Shown: positions 1 to 9,267, counted from the first letter of the stretch. The stretch: 31,786 bases of DNA from Sphaerosporella brunnea (GCA_008704415.1 VXIS01000439.1:1-31786), one strand, 5' to 3'. Program-made: numbers and translations. The notes: a model not told the origin generated them from the sequence alone.

Positions 1-556
1 CCCCCCCCTCGCCGCCACCAGCGTACGTCTGGGCACTCGTGGAACACGCACTCGGCCAAAAGCGTGTCCTAAGCCCTGGATCTATCATATACTTAGGTCC
101 AGGGCTAAAGCGAGGGTTCGGGAGGAGATTCTGGTGGGGAGATTCTGGACCCCAGCAAGCTCGATTTTACGATGGACGCCACCCATCAAAGCCGCCTACG
201 CGCCAATGTTTGCAGCGATCTGGTACACAGTGGCGGGCACAGCCTGCCCGCCACAGCTGGACTTTGCGCGCGCGTTTGTAAGTCCCCCAGAGACTGAAGC
301 AGTGGTTCACAACAGCTAATAAGGGAGATAGGATATCCCACGGTGACCGGATTGAGGGGGGACCCCTGGGCCGAGGCAACAAACCCTTCGGGCGCGGGGC
401 GAAGGATGAGGGAGACAAGCAACTGTTTCGAAAAATGCAGGACGAAGGGGGTTGTCCCCTCTTCTTCCTGCAGTGGATGATTCCACGTCGGATCGGCATC
501 GCTGGGGACCGAGGCCGGGGTATCATTGCGGAGGGGGGATGGTGGGCACTGAAGCG

Positions 557-822
557 GACCGGAGTTGTGGACTGGTCGGCCTCTGCATCAACAGAGGCCG
601 ACAAGAGGTACGGACGGGGGGAGGGTGTGCGCAGAAGCAGTGCGCAGAAGCAGACCGGAGTTGTGGACTGGTCGGCCTCTGCATCAGCAGAGGCCGACAA
701 AAGGTACGGACGGGGGGAGGGTGTGCGCAGAAGCAGAGCGCAGAAGCAGACCGGAGTTGTGCACAGATCGGCCTCTGCATCAGAAGAAGCCGACAAGCGA
801 TATGGACGGGGGGGGGGGGGCG
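557..822. repeat. 96-bp minisatellite, three copies, each with an internal palindrome
   Basis: Three head-to-tail copies start at 557, 653 and 749, all beginning GACCGGAGTTGTG. The third is diverged and runs into a G-tract near 808-818. Each of the first two copies carries a perfect 11-bp inverted repeat, GTCGGCCTCTG with CAGAGGCCGAC, around a 6-nt loop; the third copy has lost part of it. Because 96 is a multiple of three, several frames on both strands stay open across the array, so open frames here are not evidence of a gene. Confidence 0.9.
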
Positions 823-883
823 ATCCACCAATGGAACCGGCCGTGTCGACTGGGTTGTCGAGTGCAAGGTGGATATGGTGGTG

Positions 884-1015
884 TATGGTTTCTCTCTTAC
901 GTATTTCCTTACTAAAGATATAAAAGTCCGTCACAGTAACGATGGTATTCTGAGGTTTTTTGCATCTGGATCTTATAAGCTCACGAAAAGGTTACACCAT
1001 AATACACCGTGGAAA
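884..1015. repeat. Dispersed repeat, copy 1 (second copy at 18890-19166)
   Basis: The segment from TATGGTTTCTC through a TATAAAAG and a CGTCACAGT motif, then GATCTTATAAGCTCACGA and AAAGGTTACA, recurs on the same strand at 18890-18952 and 19099-19166. The second copy holds about 130 bp of extra sequence between the two conserved halves. It may be part of a terminal repeat or promoter region of a mobile element. No coding domain is seen. Confidence 0.75.
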
Positions 1016-1020
1016 CGGAC

Positions 1021-2247
1021 TTGAGATATTCTCGCGACAGGTATAGCAAAAGGGGATACAGCGTGCCCACATACCCATCGTTGAGCTTCACGTGAAAACA
1101 TCAACATGTGCAGAGTGTAACGCAATCACTGCCTCCAGCTCATCGTTGTGTCTTTGACTCAGGTCAGCGATGCTGCTATTTAGTCCACACCGATTCGGCG
1201 GAGGCAGTATCCCATTCCTTATACAGCCAACGGCTTTCCCACCGCAAGGTGTCCGGGTCACAGACATGATATTTCCTGCAGAGCTCAAGGTTGTACAGTC
1301 AATGTCTCCAAACAGTTTGTCCGCTTCGAGAAAGGTTTACGCGTCGCCACGCTTCGACCTGCGGAGAGAGGTATTGCTGGATTCCCTAGCTAGGCGTAAC
1401 TCATTTCAACACCAAGAGCGTTGTCCGTGACTCTTGGACTTCGCATAGCTTCTGGACGCGAGGCTTGAATGGCCTGGTCAGTAGGTGCTGAGTCAAGGCA
1501 CATAAACATTACCTTGTGGAGGAATAAGTGGAACTTCTGGCCAGGTTCAATTGCACCCTGAAGCCTTGTAATCAGGTGGTAACGTTGACCGTTTGACAGA
1601 ATCTTTCCTTGACGATCGCAAGACGGTAACACATTGACGCGTCACACGAGCAGCAAAAAGTGTCTTCTTTTCACAGAAAGGATCAATTTTCTGGACTATA
1701 GCAGGCTAGCAATGTACGTATGCGCTTTGGGATGCTTCGTGCTTGGTAAGCGGCAACGACTGGCCTTGGCATGGTGTGCAGCCACATCTCGTGCAATGCT
1801 TCTTTCTTTCCCCCACCACCGTCCATGCTGTCCACACAGAAAAGTCTAGAGCAGGTACGCGCTCTCCTGGAATTCTTGTCTCTGTTACCGCTCCTGACCT
1901 AACCCAGCGACTTACTCAACTTTGTCGACTTTCCACGCATGGCTTCGTTCACTTGCTCCATTGATTCCGCGCTTTCTTCGTTCCTCCAATTCGACTCTGC
2001 TGGTGGCGCTGAACTTGGCTTGATAGCCGCTGCTAGCACCACGTCCACAGTGCCTCCGCGTATTTCCCGCAGTAAGCTCCTCAAACCCCTCTTTCGCCAG
2101 ATCAACTGCTCATACTATCGTTGGCGATCTTAGTCAAACTCGTGGTGCAGGATCATGATGATCCCACGCATTCATGGGGACCTGTACCTGGATGTCAGGC
2201 TTCGTGTGAATCGCACCGGGTAGCGGTGAGCCTAAATGAGGGGGCTT
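1021..2247. other. No supported gene
   Basis: Only short overlapping open frames occur and none matches a family I recognise. One short dispersed motif (CTGGCCTTGGCATG, about 1751-1783) is shared with 4.9, 16.9 and 20.2 kb. The sequence may be decayed transposon DNA, but nothing diagnostic is visible. Confidence 0.5.
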
Positions 2248-2471
2248 ATATGATGCAGGCAGCTATAAACCTGGTCGTCGGAGATGGACGACCACAATCA
2301 ATGCCGGTATCCGCGCGTCCGAACTCAGAGCAAAACAAACGTTAAGCACCAAAGGCAGATGCACTCTACAACCCAACGTTTTCCATTTCACTGTTTCTGC
2401 ACTTGCGTGCTGCTTATTTTCCGACAAAAATATCCGTGCGACGACTAGGTTTATAGCTGCCTGCATCATAT
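2248..2471. mobile_element. 224-bp inverted-repeat element (fold-back/MITE-like)
   Basis: The 33-bp arms at 2248-2280 and 2439-2471 are reverse complements with a single mismatch. They begin ATATGATGCAGG and end TCGTCG, and flank a 158-bp spacer. No convincing target-site duplication is seen at the edges. The structure fits a small non-autonomous DNA transposon or a fold-back element. The open frames crossing it read through the arms and are probably incidental. Confidence 0.7.
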
Positions 2472-2560
2472 CAAGAGCAAATGTCCTCGCTTCTTCCGAC
2501 TGACTCCCTGTTCGCCGTCTCCACTTACGCTCCAAGCAACGCAAACTCTCACCTGTTTGT

Positions 2561-3139
2561 ATGGCGTCGACTACCCATCGAATCACGTACACCACCGTGT
2601 ACCAGGATGCGGGCGTTGAGGCGTTTACCAGTCAAGGAGGCTCGCCAAAACGGTTGGCACCTCCTCGATACGCGAAATGGGTGCGAAAAATGTCTGGACG
2701 ACGACAAGCGGTCAAAGGCCGCCACGCGGCATCGCCATCGTTCCCGACGGCACCAATGACAGGAGCAGAGATGCACAGGTGTAAAAGGAATCATCCTGTC
2801 TACCCTGAAAAAAGAGCTGGCAATCACCCCACCCCAGGCACAGACCAGACCATGCGAATGGAGACCCCGACCTTCGAGAGGATGCTGAATGTGCCGAATT
2901 CCGAAGCCTATCATGACAGTGGCAACGACCAGACCACAACCGCCAGCTTTACGGCCTCACTCATCATCCAGGGTCGAGTCCACTCCATCTTGATGCTGGC
3001 CATTCCTTACCAAGAAGCCGTCGCTCGGATCCTTCCAGACCATTTGGCACCTCTGGGTGCCGCAGTGGCAGTGCCCATTTCTCGGCCACGTTTTGTCCAG
3101 TGGCCGCAGGCTCCGCGTCGACTACTCGACGATTTTTGA
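2561..3139 (+). CDS. Unrecognised 192-residue open frame, doubtful
   Basis: An uninterrupted frame of 192 codons begins MASTTHRITYTT and ends at a TGA inside the first arm of the inverted repeat at 3122-3206. I recognise no domain, signal peptide or membrane segment. Ending inside a repeat arm argues that it is at best a fragment or a chance frame. In another frame around 2640-2740 the DNA encodes a GCEKCLDDD segment that resembles GCDECLDRD of the array family. That makes it more likely that this stretch is decayed array-family DNA than a separate gene. Confidence 0.2.
   Translation: MASTTHRITYTTVYQDAGVEAFTSQGGSPKRLAPPRYAKWVRKMSGRRQAVKGRHAASPSFPTAPMTGAEMHRCKRNHPVYPEKRAGNHPTPGTDQTMRMETPTFERMLNVPNSEAYHDSGNDQTTTASFTASLIIQGRVHSILMLAIPYQEAVARILPDHLAPLGAAVAVPISRPRFVQWPQAPRRLLDDF
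2640..2745 (+). pseudogene. Possible diverged remnant of the Cys/His array family
   Basis: One frame here reads NGWHLLDTRNGCEKCLDDDK, followed by a basic stretch rich in R and H. In the array family the same place reads GHLAHMRDCTRGKKGCDECL and is followed by a KRRR patch. At the DNA level GGGTGCGAAAAATGTCTGGA resembles GGGTGCGACGAGTGCCTGGA of copies A and B. The upstream WWWC segment, the intron and the acidic tail are not recognisable. This is a suggestion from short similarity only. Confidence 0.3.
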
Positions 3140-3206
3140 AGTATCCGGATGCTGGCCTGGGTTAGGGTTTCTTGGGCATTCGGATACTTAAAAAATCGTC
3201 GAGTAG
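3122..3206. repeat. 31-bp inverted repeat around a GGGTTAGGGTTT core
   Basis: Arms at 3122-3152 and 3176-3206 (CTACTCGACGATTTTT and its complement) match with two mismatches around a 23-bp spacer containing GGGTTAGGGTTTC. The spacer plus the right arm has a diverged relative at 9204-9257. A short inverted match to the core lies near 4233-4253. It is probably the terminus of a DNA transposon family or a small fold-back element. Confidence 0.75.
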
Positions 3207-3209
3207 GTT

Positions 3210-4232
3210 TATGCCGTTTCAGGCGATCGCCGGCACCGTCATGCTGGTTCACGAAACACCGCCGCCACGCGGCCCATGGTAACGTGCAGATGCTCACCAA
3301 TCCGAGGCGGGAGAATTGATGGCTCCGAGGGCCGCTTTTTGGCGCTCTTGAGCATCATGGCCGAGGACGCATATGCGCAGGTTTATCGGCGGTAATTCCG
3401 CAAACTGGCCTCGATGAACACGGTTTGTTCTGGGAAGAGAAGGACATCCTGCTATCCCCTGACATCCGCGGTTTTTGCGGGATGCTCATGTTGGTCAAGT
3501 CGTGATGGTGGCTGCTGAGGAGGAGGGGGGCGGGGGAGAGAGTGGCCGGGGTCTGCAGCGTTTCGTTTTGGTCCTGTTTTTCCTTTTCCTTTTCCTTTTT
3601 GTCACAAATAGAGAGGACAAGAAGCGATGGTTTTTCTAAGTACAGGAAAACCCTTTCTCTTATACAGCCACAGGCTAAGGGACTTCGGGATCTATTTTAC
3701 CGAACCCGAAATGCATCGCCTCATTGCGTGACGCACCGTGATTGGGAACCGCGAAATCTGATTTTTCACTTTGGTAATTTCCACATCCAACAGCCACGAC
3801 CAACCATGCTGGGATCATATCACTTTCTTGACACGCTTAGCATGCCGCAGTGAGTGAATTTGGCCTTATATATTTCAGTAAAAACCGCGATACAGCACCT
3901 CGGACCACAAGGTCTGATCAGAACCGCCAACACGATGCGAAATCTCCTGAGAAAATCACTGGACACAATGAAAGGAAGAGACTGGGATGATAGTGGGAAC
4001 GGGAAGCGGTTGTGAAGCGATAGGGAACACATTGGAAAGTTTCAATCGACTTCCAGGCGGATCGATGGGATCCAGCGCGCTCCAAGCACGCTTGGACAGT
4101 CCACGTGAATACATTGATTTGAATGGTGGAATCGCTGCGCACGAGGCGCCGCTTGCTGGTTTGATTGTGTGTCTCTGGCTTTATAGTCTTCGCGTAACTT
4201 CTAGCAGCTAACGACGCGCAGTTGAGGTCGTT
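3210..4232. other. No supported gene
   Basis: Only short, mutually overlapping frames are present, with no recognised domain. A pyrimidine-rich patch lies at 3560-3600. I see nothing else diagnostic. Confidence 0.5.
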
Positions 4233-4253
4233 CGGAACCCTAACCCAGCGATC
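4233..4253 (-). repeat. Short copy of the GGGTTAGGGTT core
   Basis: Read on the minus strand, this is CGCTGGGTTAGGGTTCCG, matching the core at 3160-3172 and 9205-9220. It contains only about two telomere-like units, so it is not a telomere. It is more likely a decayed transposon end. Confidence 0.4.
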
Positions 4254-4920
4254 GCGAGACCGTTTTTGGACAAACTATTGACCATATTGAGGTTCAGATG
4301 TGGAAAGCAACACACGAGGCCGGAGCAGGGCTTTTCCATGTCATCCACAAAAAATTATATCCACAAACTTACTTTAGCACGAATCGTGCATAGCATAAAA
4401 AGTGCTTGACCTTTGTTCTCAACGAAGTTTCGTTCTCGTCTCGACGGTGGATGCTGAGGTTTTGAGGTCGTTTGAACCCCGTCTGTAGACTGCGAGCGCC
4501 GTAAGTTCTGGTCGCGCAATGGAGATAACGTTGTTCGTGCCGAATGGAAACTAGCAGTCCTGGATTGTTGCAAGGCGAAGTTCACAGTACCTTCGATACT
4601 GGTGTAGAAGCAGCCACTACCGTCCACAAGATGGAAACTTCTAGCCAAAATGCAGCGGTAGTGAAGGGGTATAAATAGCGCTTCAAGAATCAAATCACTA
4701 AACCTTTATGCGGCGATGATCTATTGATATGCTCTCGTAAAAGAAGTATCCAACTACCACAACCGCTGCAGATTATTGGCGCACGAGACCCACCAGCGGC
4801 AAAATGCTATTAGCAGAGCAAGAGAAGCTTATTCAGCCAACGATATAACGGTTGTTGTTGCCACGTCTGGAGTCGAGGCACGCTGTGAAGGAATGCCGCA
4901 GACAATCTGGTTTTGGGTGG
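4254..4920. other. No supported gene
   Basis: A 112-codon minus-strand frame (4355-4693) has no recognised motif. The right edge grades into the 5' flank of array copy A. Nothing else is seen. Confidence 0.45.
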
Positions 4921-4922
4921 GG

Positions 4923-4957
4923 GAGGCGGCAGAAACACGGGCCTTGGCATGCTGTAG
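4923..4957 (+). repeat. Dispersed motif GCGGCA...GGCCTTGGCATGCTGTA
   Basis: About 35 bp are shared with 16868-16910, where the match is longest. Shorter forms lie at 1751-1783 and, inverted, at 20171-20205. In copy A this motif replaces the part of the 5' flank that copies B and C carry upstream of GTAGGACAGA, so a recombination or insertion breakpoint lies here. Confidence 0.6.
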
Positions 4958-5048
4958 GACAGACGGCAGATGCGGGCTGTGACTGCCTTATTCAAAGCCC
5001 AACCGCATAAAACCCTCCTTCACCTCGCGAACCAACCTATTCCTCAAC

Positions 5049-5585
5049 ATGCCTGCCCACAACTCCCACACTACCAACTCCGGCGAGCCCGCCTCTGGCG
5101 GTGCTGCTGCCACCCCTGCCGCCGCCGACGCCCCTGCCGACGCCTCCGACGCTGCCGCCACTACCAACGCTGCCGCCGACGCCGCCAACACCTCCGCCGA
5201 CGCCCCGGACGCCGCCGCCGCCGCCGCCAACCCGCCGTTCTCGTATGGCAACGCCCCTCCTACCCCCACCGGCACCCAGTGGCCCTCCGGGTACTTTCCC
5301 GTCGTAAGTTCCCCGAGGACGAGTATTCAGCGCGCGTGCTAACTTCTGTGATCTTAGGCGTGGTGGTGGTGCTTCCGCAAGGAGGGCCACCTCGCCCACA
5401 TGCGGGATTGCACCCGGGGGAAGAAGGGGTGCGACGAGTGCCTGGACCGCGACATGGTCTACCAGCGGGCCGCTAAGCGGCGCCGTCTGGCCGTCGCGGC
5501 CAGCGCCATCGGTCCACCCCTTTGGGTGGGGGGTGAGGAGGGGGAGGACGACGACGACGAAGAGGAGGAGGAGGATGACGATTAG
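5049..5585 (+). CDS. Array family copy A: small Cys/His-rich protein, two exons, intact
   Basis: Exons are 5049-5303 and 5358-5585. The 54-nt intron (5304-5357) has GTAAGT, GCTAAC and TTAG and an in-frame stop. The predicted protein is 160 aa. Residues 1-60 are Ala/Pro/Asp/Thr-rich and likely disordered. Residues 61-85 carry the conserved NPPFSYGN and GTQWPSGYFPV segment. Exon 2 opens AWWWC and gives C90-x5-H96-x2-H99-x3-C103-x6-C110-x2-C113, a plausible zinc-binding module, then an LDRD motif, an NLS-like KRRR near 125-128 and a tail of 15 or more acidic residues. The layout suggests a nuclear protein, but no known family is recognised and no function can be assigned. The start is fixed by alignment with copies B and C. 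The CCTCACC...CAACATG leader and the 3' AATAAA are shared with them. The spacing differs from the retroviral CCHC knuckle (C-x2-C-x4-H-x4-C) and from fungal Zn2Cys6. Confidence 0.7.
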
Positions 5586-5616
5586 GAGGAGGAGGAGGCC
5601 TAGGGGGGGGGGGGGG

Positions 5617-5945
5617 AATAAATTTCTTTTGTGTTTTTTCTTTTTCTCCTGACGTTTGTGCTCGCTCGTGGTGACAACTGTGATACCGTGACTTGTGCGG
5701 ACGCTCAGCTATATCCGTACGCAGGCAATGCCGGTGTAGAAAGGTTTATACGCGATGGTAAATGCGCCGGGCTGAATACGAGGAGGAGTATGCGCCGCAG
5801 TTTGCTTCCGGGTATCAGAGTCAAAGCGGAATGGATGCTAACGACTGGGAAAGAATGGGTTTTCTTCCGGAGATTAATGCCTCCACACAGTACCGCGGTT
5901 CGGTGATAGACCTCATCACCATCATATCGGTGGACCGCGTGACGG
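5617..5945 (+). repeat. 3' flank of array copy A, with AATAAA
   Basis: AATAAA at 5617-5622 follows a G-tract and precedes a T-rich stretch and CTCCTGACGTTTGTG. The block is shared with B (8272-8600), C (12460-12640) and C' (11320-11480), and in weaker form with 7130-7250 and 15530-15720. The A/B homology runs as far as a CATCACCATCATAT segment near 5915-5930. It includes a likely 3' UTR and poly(A) region, but its length suggests the whole duplicated unit rather than a UTR alone. Confidence 0.7.
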
Positions 5946-6546
5946 CCACACGGTGTGCAGTCATCAGTACAGCGCGTATTGTGCGAAACACGGCACAGTT
6001 GCTTTGATTCCGTGAAAAAAAAAATCAGATCAAATGAAGACTCCGCCATCACGCCGAAAAAAAAAGTTGTGAGCGACAGCGCACTTGCTGAAAATTTTTT
6101 TTTTTTGAAAAATTGCCAACATCCCAAGTCGTCCCATTCAAAACGCAAAAAAAACCTTCCATAAATGCTCAAATACCTCTTTAAATACCACATTGCTGCA
6201 CAATCCGCCGTACCCTGACAGCATTCATTTAAATCCCGCCATTACCCTTCATATAATCAACCCTCGTGAAGATGTACAGCCAGTGACTCCCAATACTTGA
6301 TCAGCTGCATGCTCATTCTGTTGGACGATGTTGGAAGAGGACTGTCGGGTGGAGAACTTGGGTGGAGAACTGTGAGTCTGGATTTCTTAGTCTTGTTTCC
6401 ATTGTTTTTCCGTTCCGTTTTCCGTAGTTTGATAGTTGTCCTTTTCCTGTTGTTTTTGCCCACGCGGCACTGTATATAAAGATCCGACGCTCGCCCTCCG
6501 GCATCGGTAGAGAACTAAGGTTTAGCTCCTCTCTCAATCTCGTCGC
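5946..6546. other. A/T-tract-rich intergenic DNA, no supported gene
   Basis: Long A and T homopolymers (about 6014-6024, 6057-6065, 6097-6108) break up the sequence. A TATATAAAG lies near 6473-6481 on the plus strand, but no plausible plus-strand gene follows it. No other feature is seen. Confidence 0.45.
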
Positions 6547-6834
6547 TCAACAGACGATGCGTGCTCTGCAGCCATCACAGGTTTCGTATCGCACGCCAGG
6601 TTTCCAAAGAGAAAACTCTGTAACCGGAAGCGCAGACCGACCGCAGGTTCTGCAGGGCGCATTTTCATCCACAGATTGAGGGGGTGCAGTGTACTCCCCC
6701 TCCTGATCCACGGTCAATGCATCATCCATGAAATCTCTCACATCCCGTTCTTGAAACAGTGGCTGATCATCTGCTTCCACACCTTGTAATGTTCCAACTC
6801 TCCGTCGTTGCCTGGGCTGTCGTTCAGCTTCCAT
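6547..6834 (-). CDS. Small CxxC...CxxC protein or 3' exon (minus strand)
   Basis: This 95-residue frame ends at TGA. Its C-terminal third has APCRTCGRSALP and YETCDGCRARIVC, giving C-x2-C-x21-C-x2-C, a typical arrangement for a small zinc ribbon or knuckle. The N-terminus is basic (QPRQRRRV) and the middle is acidic. Directly upstream of the ATG on the minus strand is GGCTAATGGTGTTATTTAG, which looks like a branch site plus acceptor. The frame may therefore be a terminal exon whose 5' exon lies near 6860-6960. I cannot name the family or role. It lies between array copies A and B and is not similar to them beyond having paired cysteines. Confidence 0.4.
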   Translation of the reverse strand: MEAERQPRQRRRVGTLQGVEADDQPLFQERDVRDFMDDALTVDQEGEYTAPPQSVDENAPCRTCGRSALPVTEFSLWKPGVRYETCDGCRARIVC

Positions 6835-7129
6835 CTAAATAACACCATTAGCCTTAGTATTTCCACCCCGCATGGGAATTAAATGCCAGCCACTGACCGG
6901 TCCATGTTCAGCTGCATTTGCAGTCCGTCGGACGACACGTGCTCAACAACCATCACACATCCTATAGCACTTTCCCGGGTTCCGGAAGGAGAACTTTGCG
7001 ATTAGGAGCGCAGATTGGCAGCAGGTTCTGCGACGCGCAGTGTTGTTTTCTTCCATATCGAGAGTTGTCGTACGCGGTGCAAGAAGTCAGAAGCAACGCG
7101 TGTGCTGTGATGAAAAAGGTGGTTGCGAA

Positions 7130-7250
7130 GTAGCAAAGTGGTATGGCTGTCGCTCGTGGTGAAAAAAGTGATATTGTGCGCACAAATCGTGCGGACGCTC
7201 CGGTATACACGCAATGCCGTTGTAGAAACACTGATGCGCTGTGGTGAATG
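7130..7250 (+). repeat. Orphan 3' flank of a lost array copy upstream of B
   Basis: GTCGCTCGTGGTGA...GTGCGGACGCTC...GTAGAAAC matches the 3' flanks of A, B, C and C', but no exon 2 precedes it. It runs straight into the 5' flank of copy B. The same junction occurs between C' and C (11338-11470), so the units stand head to tail. Confidence 0.7.
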
Positions 7251-7640
7251 TGGCGGGTTAGTTTCTCGAAGCGTATCGCCCTTGACACAAGGCATACCCA
7301 GTGATTGCCGTGAGGCAACATTGACTGTCATTCTCGGCTCACCGCCATAAAGAGGCCGTGGACATCGCGTCAGGTTTTCCCGTGGCTCAAGTTTCGCAAC
7401 GACACTCTCAGTATCAGCATTCCGGGGTTTTATGCACTCCAAATCATCCAGGCTGGAGTTTTATAAAAGCCGGGTGCCAGGACCCGGAAGGTTTCACGAC
7501 GCCGCCCCAACCCGTAGGACAGATGGCAGGTGTAGTTATGCTGGGCTGTGACGGGTGCTGTGGGGAAGAGCACCCGTCCTTGTCCAAAGCCAAACCTCAT
7601 AAAACCCCCCTTCTCCTCGCAAACCAACCATCCCATCAAC
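7251..7640 (+). promoter_or_regulatory. 5' flank and promoter of array copy B
   Basis: About 390 bp are nearly collinear with 11449-11850 upstream of copy C. TATAAAAG lies at 7462-7469, immediately followed by CCGGGT...ACCCGG (7470-7487), a 6-bp inverted repeat. A second conserved A/T element, CATAAAAC at 7598, precedes a CT-rich leader that ends CATCAACATG. The 172-nt gap from TATA box to ATG implies a long 5' leader or a second start site. All three better copies keep the CT-rich leader. Confidence 0.6.
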
Positions 7641-8252
7641 ATGTCTACCCCCACCACCACTCCCACCACTATCTCCCCCGTCCAGCCCGCCTCTGGCGGC
7701 GCTGTTGCCACCGCCACCACTTCCGCCACCGACGTTGGTGCCTCCGCTGCCGGCGCTCACTCCGCCGCCGACGCCCCCGAGACCCCGTCCGCTGCCCCCG
7801 ACACCCCAGCCGCCGCCAACACCCCCCCGGCTACCAGCACTGCCGTCGCTGCTGGTCCCTCCTCCTCCTTCTCGTACGGCAACGCCGCTCCGACCCCCAC
7901 CGGCACCCAGTGGCCCTCTGGGTACTTTCCCGTTGTAAGTTCCCCGAGGACGAGTATTCAGCGCGCGTACTAACTGCTGTGATCTTAGGAGTGGTGGTGG
8001 TGCTCCCGTAAGGGTGGCGGCCACCTCGCTCACATGCGGGACTGTACCCGGGGGAAGAAGGGGTGCGACGAGTGCCTGGACCGCGACCAGGTCTACCAGC
8101 GGGCCGCTAAGCGGCGCCGTCTGGCCGGCGCGGCCAGTGCCACCGGTCCACCCCTTTGGGTGGGGGGGGAGCAGGCTGCCGAGGAGGACGAAGAGGACGA
8201 TGAAGATGATGACGATGACGATGAGGATGACAGTGATGAGGACGAGGCCTAG
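7641..8252 (+). CDS. Array family copy B: small Cys/His-rich protein, two exons, intact
   Basis: Exons are 7641-7934 and 7989-8252, with a 54-nt intron (7935-7988: GTAAGT, TACTAAC, TTAG) that differs from the copy A intron at two positions. The predicted protein is 185 aa. The N-terminal 70 or so residues are Ala/Pro/Thr-rich. FSYGNAAPTPTGTQWPSGYF closes exon 1. Exon 2 starts EWWWC and has C103-x6-H110-x2-H113-x3-C117-x6-C124-x2-C127, one residue longer than copy A because of an extra Gly. LDRDQVYQRAAKRRRLAG and a long Asp/Glu tail follow. An in-frame ATG exists upstream at 7548, but 7641 is the start shared by the family. AATAAA is at 8272-8277. The role is unknown; the basic patch plus acidic tail suggests a nuclear or nucleic-acid-associated protein. 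This is the most complete copy. Confidence 0.72.
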
Positions 8253-8271
8253 GCGCAGCCCATAACGGGCA

Positions 8272-8600
8272 AATAAATTTGTTTTGTTTTTTTCCTTTTC
8301 TCCTGACGTTTGTGGTAGCCTGCTCGCTCGTGGCGATAACTGTGATACTGTGCGCGCGGAATTGTGGGGACGCTCAGCTCTAGCTATACGCACGCGATGC
8401 CGCGGTAGAAAGGTTTCTACGCTTTGGTAAATGTGCCGGGCTAACTATCATGACGCGTATGCCCTGAAATTTACTTCAGAGTATCACCATTGGGAAAGTA
8501 TGAGGGGTGGGTTTTACTCGAGGTACTCTCCGGAGATCTATGCACCACGGCACGGCGATCAACCACATCATCACCATATAGGTGGATAAGCGGATAGCAT
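8272..8600 (+). repeat. 3' flank of array copy B, with AATAAA
   Basis: AATAAA at 8272-8277 is followed by a T-rich stretch and CTCCTGACGTTTGTGG. The block is collinear with the 3' flank of copy A out to CATCATCACCATATA near 8567-8581, so the A and B duplicates share at least 330 bp of downstream DNA. Confidence 0.7.
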
Positions 8601-9203
8601 GCGAGCATATAACATGCCACTTTCATACAATTCATCTGAGGTAAAAGTTTCGAAATATACCATAGCTTGCGCTCGAGTAGATTTATGCGCGGAGTATTTA
8701 CTCTCTCTCTATACTACTACCATTAGCAAAAGTATCATAACGATAACCGCAAGGAAGTTTTTGCTTTGCTGTGCAATGAGATATGAGCTGCTATCCAGCT
8801 ATCTCTAATATATTTGTTCCGGTCCGTACACGACCAAATCGCCGTCGCGACTCGGACGTCCCACCCAAGAAACGCGCGGACATCTACTGTACTCGTAGTC
8901 CAGGACTAGAACTTCGTCGCTAAATCAAGAAGCAAATACACAACTAAATTTACTATCATAATCACTCGGACGTCAGGCAGGTGCTGTCGGATTTGTTTGG
9001 GACGGACACAGAACCCTGACCCACGCGCGCCCCACCAAAAAAAACAGCCACGCAAAACACGATATCGTCACAAAGAAAAAAATACACGCTCAACATCTTA
9101 CTGCCAGAACTGACAACGGCTCTTTCGCGCTTACTTTGAGGCAGCAATTGCAATTTCTGGAGCAATGCCGGTGCAGATATCGATTTTTCTCCCTTTTTCG
9201 ATC
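8601..9203. other. No supported gene
   Basis: AT-rich at the left, with only short frames on both strands and no recognised domain. Possibly decayed transposon sequence leading into the repeat at 9204. Confidence 0.45.
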
Positions 9204-9257
9204 GTGGGTTAGGGTTTCTCGGACGTCCCAACACTGAAAAATCCGTCGAGTTGGGTT
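9204..9257 (+). repeat. Relative of the 3122-3206 repeat
   Basis: GTGGGTTAGGGTTTCTCGG followed by ACTGAAAAATCCGTCGAGT matches the spacer and right arm of the 3122-3206 element with scattered changes. No partner left arm is seen here, so this is a single terminus. Confidence 0.6.
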
Positions 9258-9267
9258 TCCCCATGGC

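Noticed and set aside
167..934. 255-codon minus-strand frame and overlapping plus-strand frames over the minisatellite
   Set aside because: The 96-bp period keeps many frames open. No domain is seen and the sequence is repetitive.
3160..3172. Telomere or interstitial telomeric repeat suggested by TTAGGG
   Set aside because: Only about two units are present, embedded in an inverted-repeat element, with the same core in two other places. There is no tandem array.
7536..8393. 285-codon Gly/Val-rich minus-strand frame over copy B (similar frames at 5037-5399 and 11641-12165)
   Set aside because: These are antisense to the GCC/ACC-rich exon 1 and exon 2 of the array genes. The plus-strand model has splice sites, conserved motifs and poly(A) signals, and the minus frame reads through the intron with no family match.
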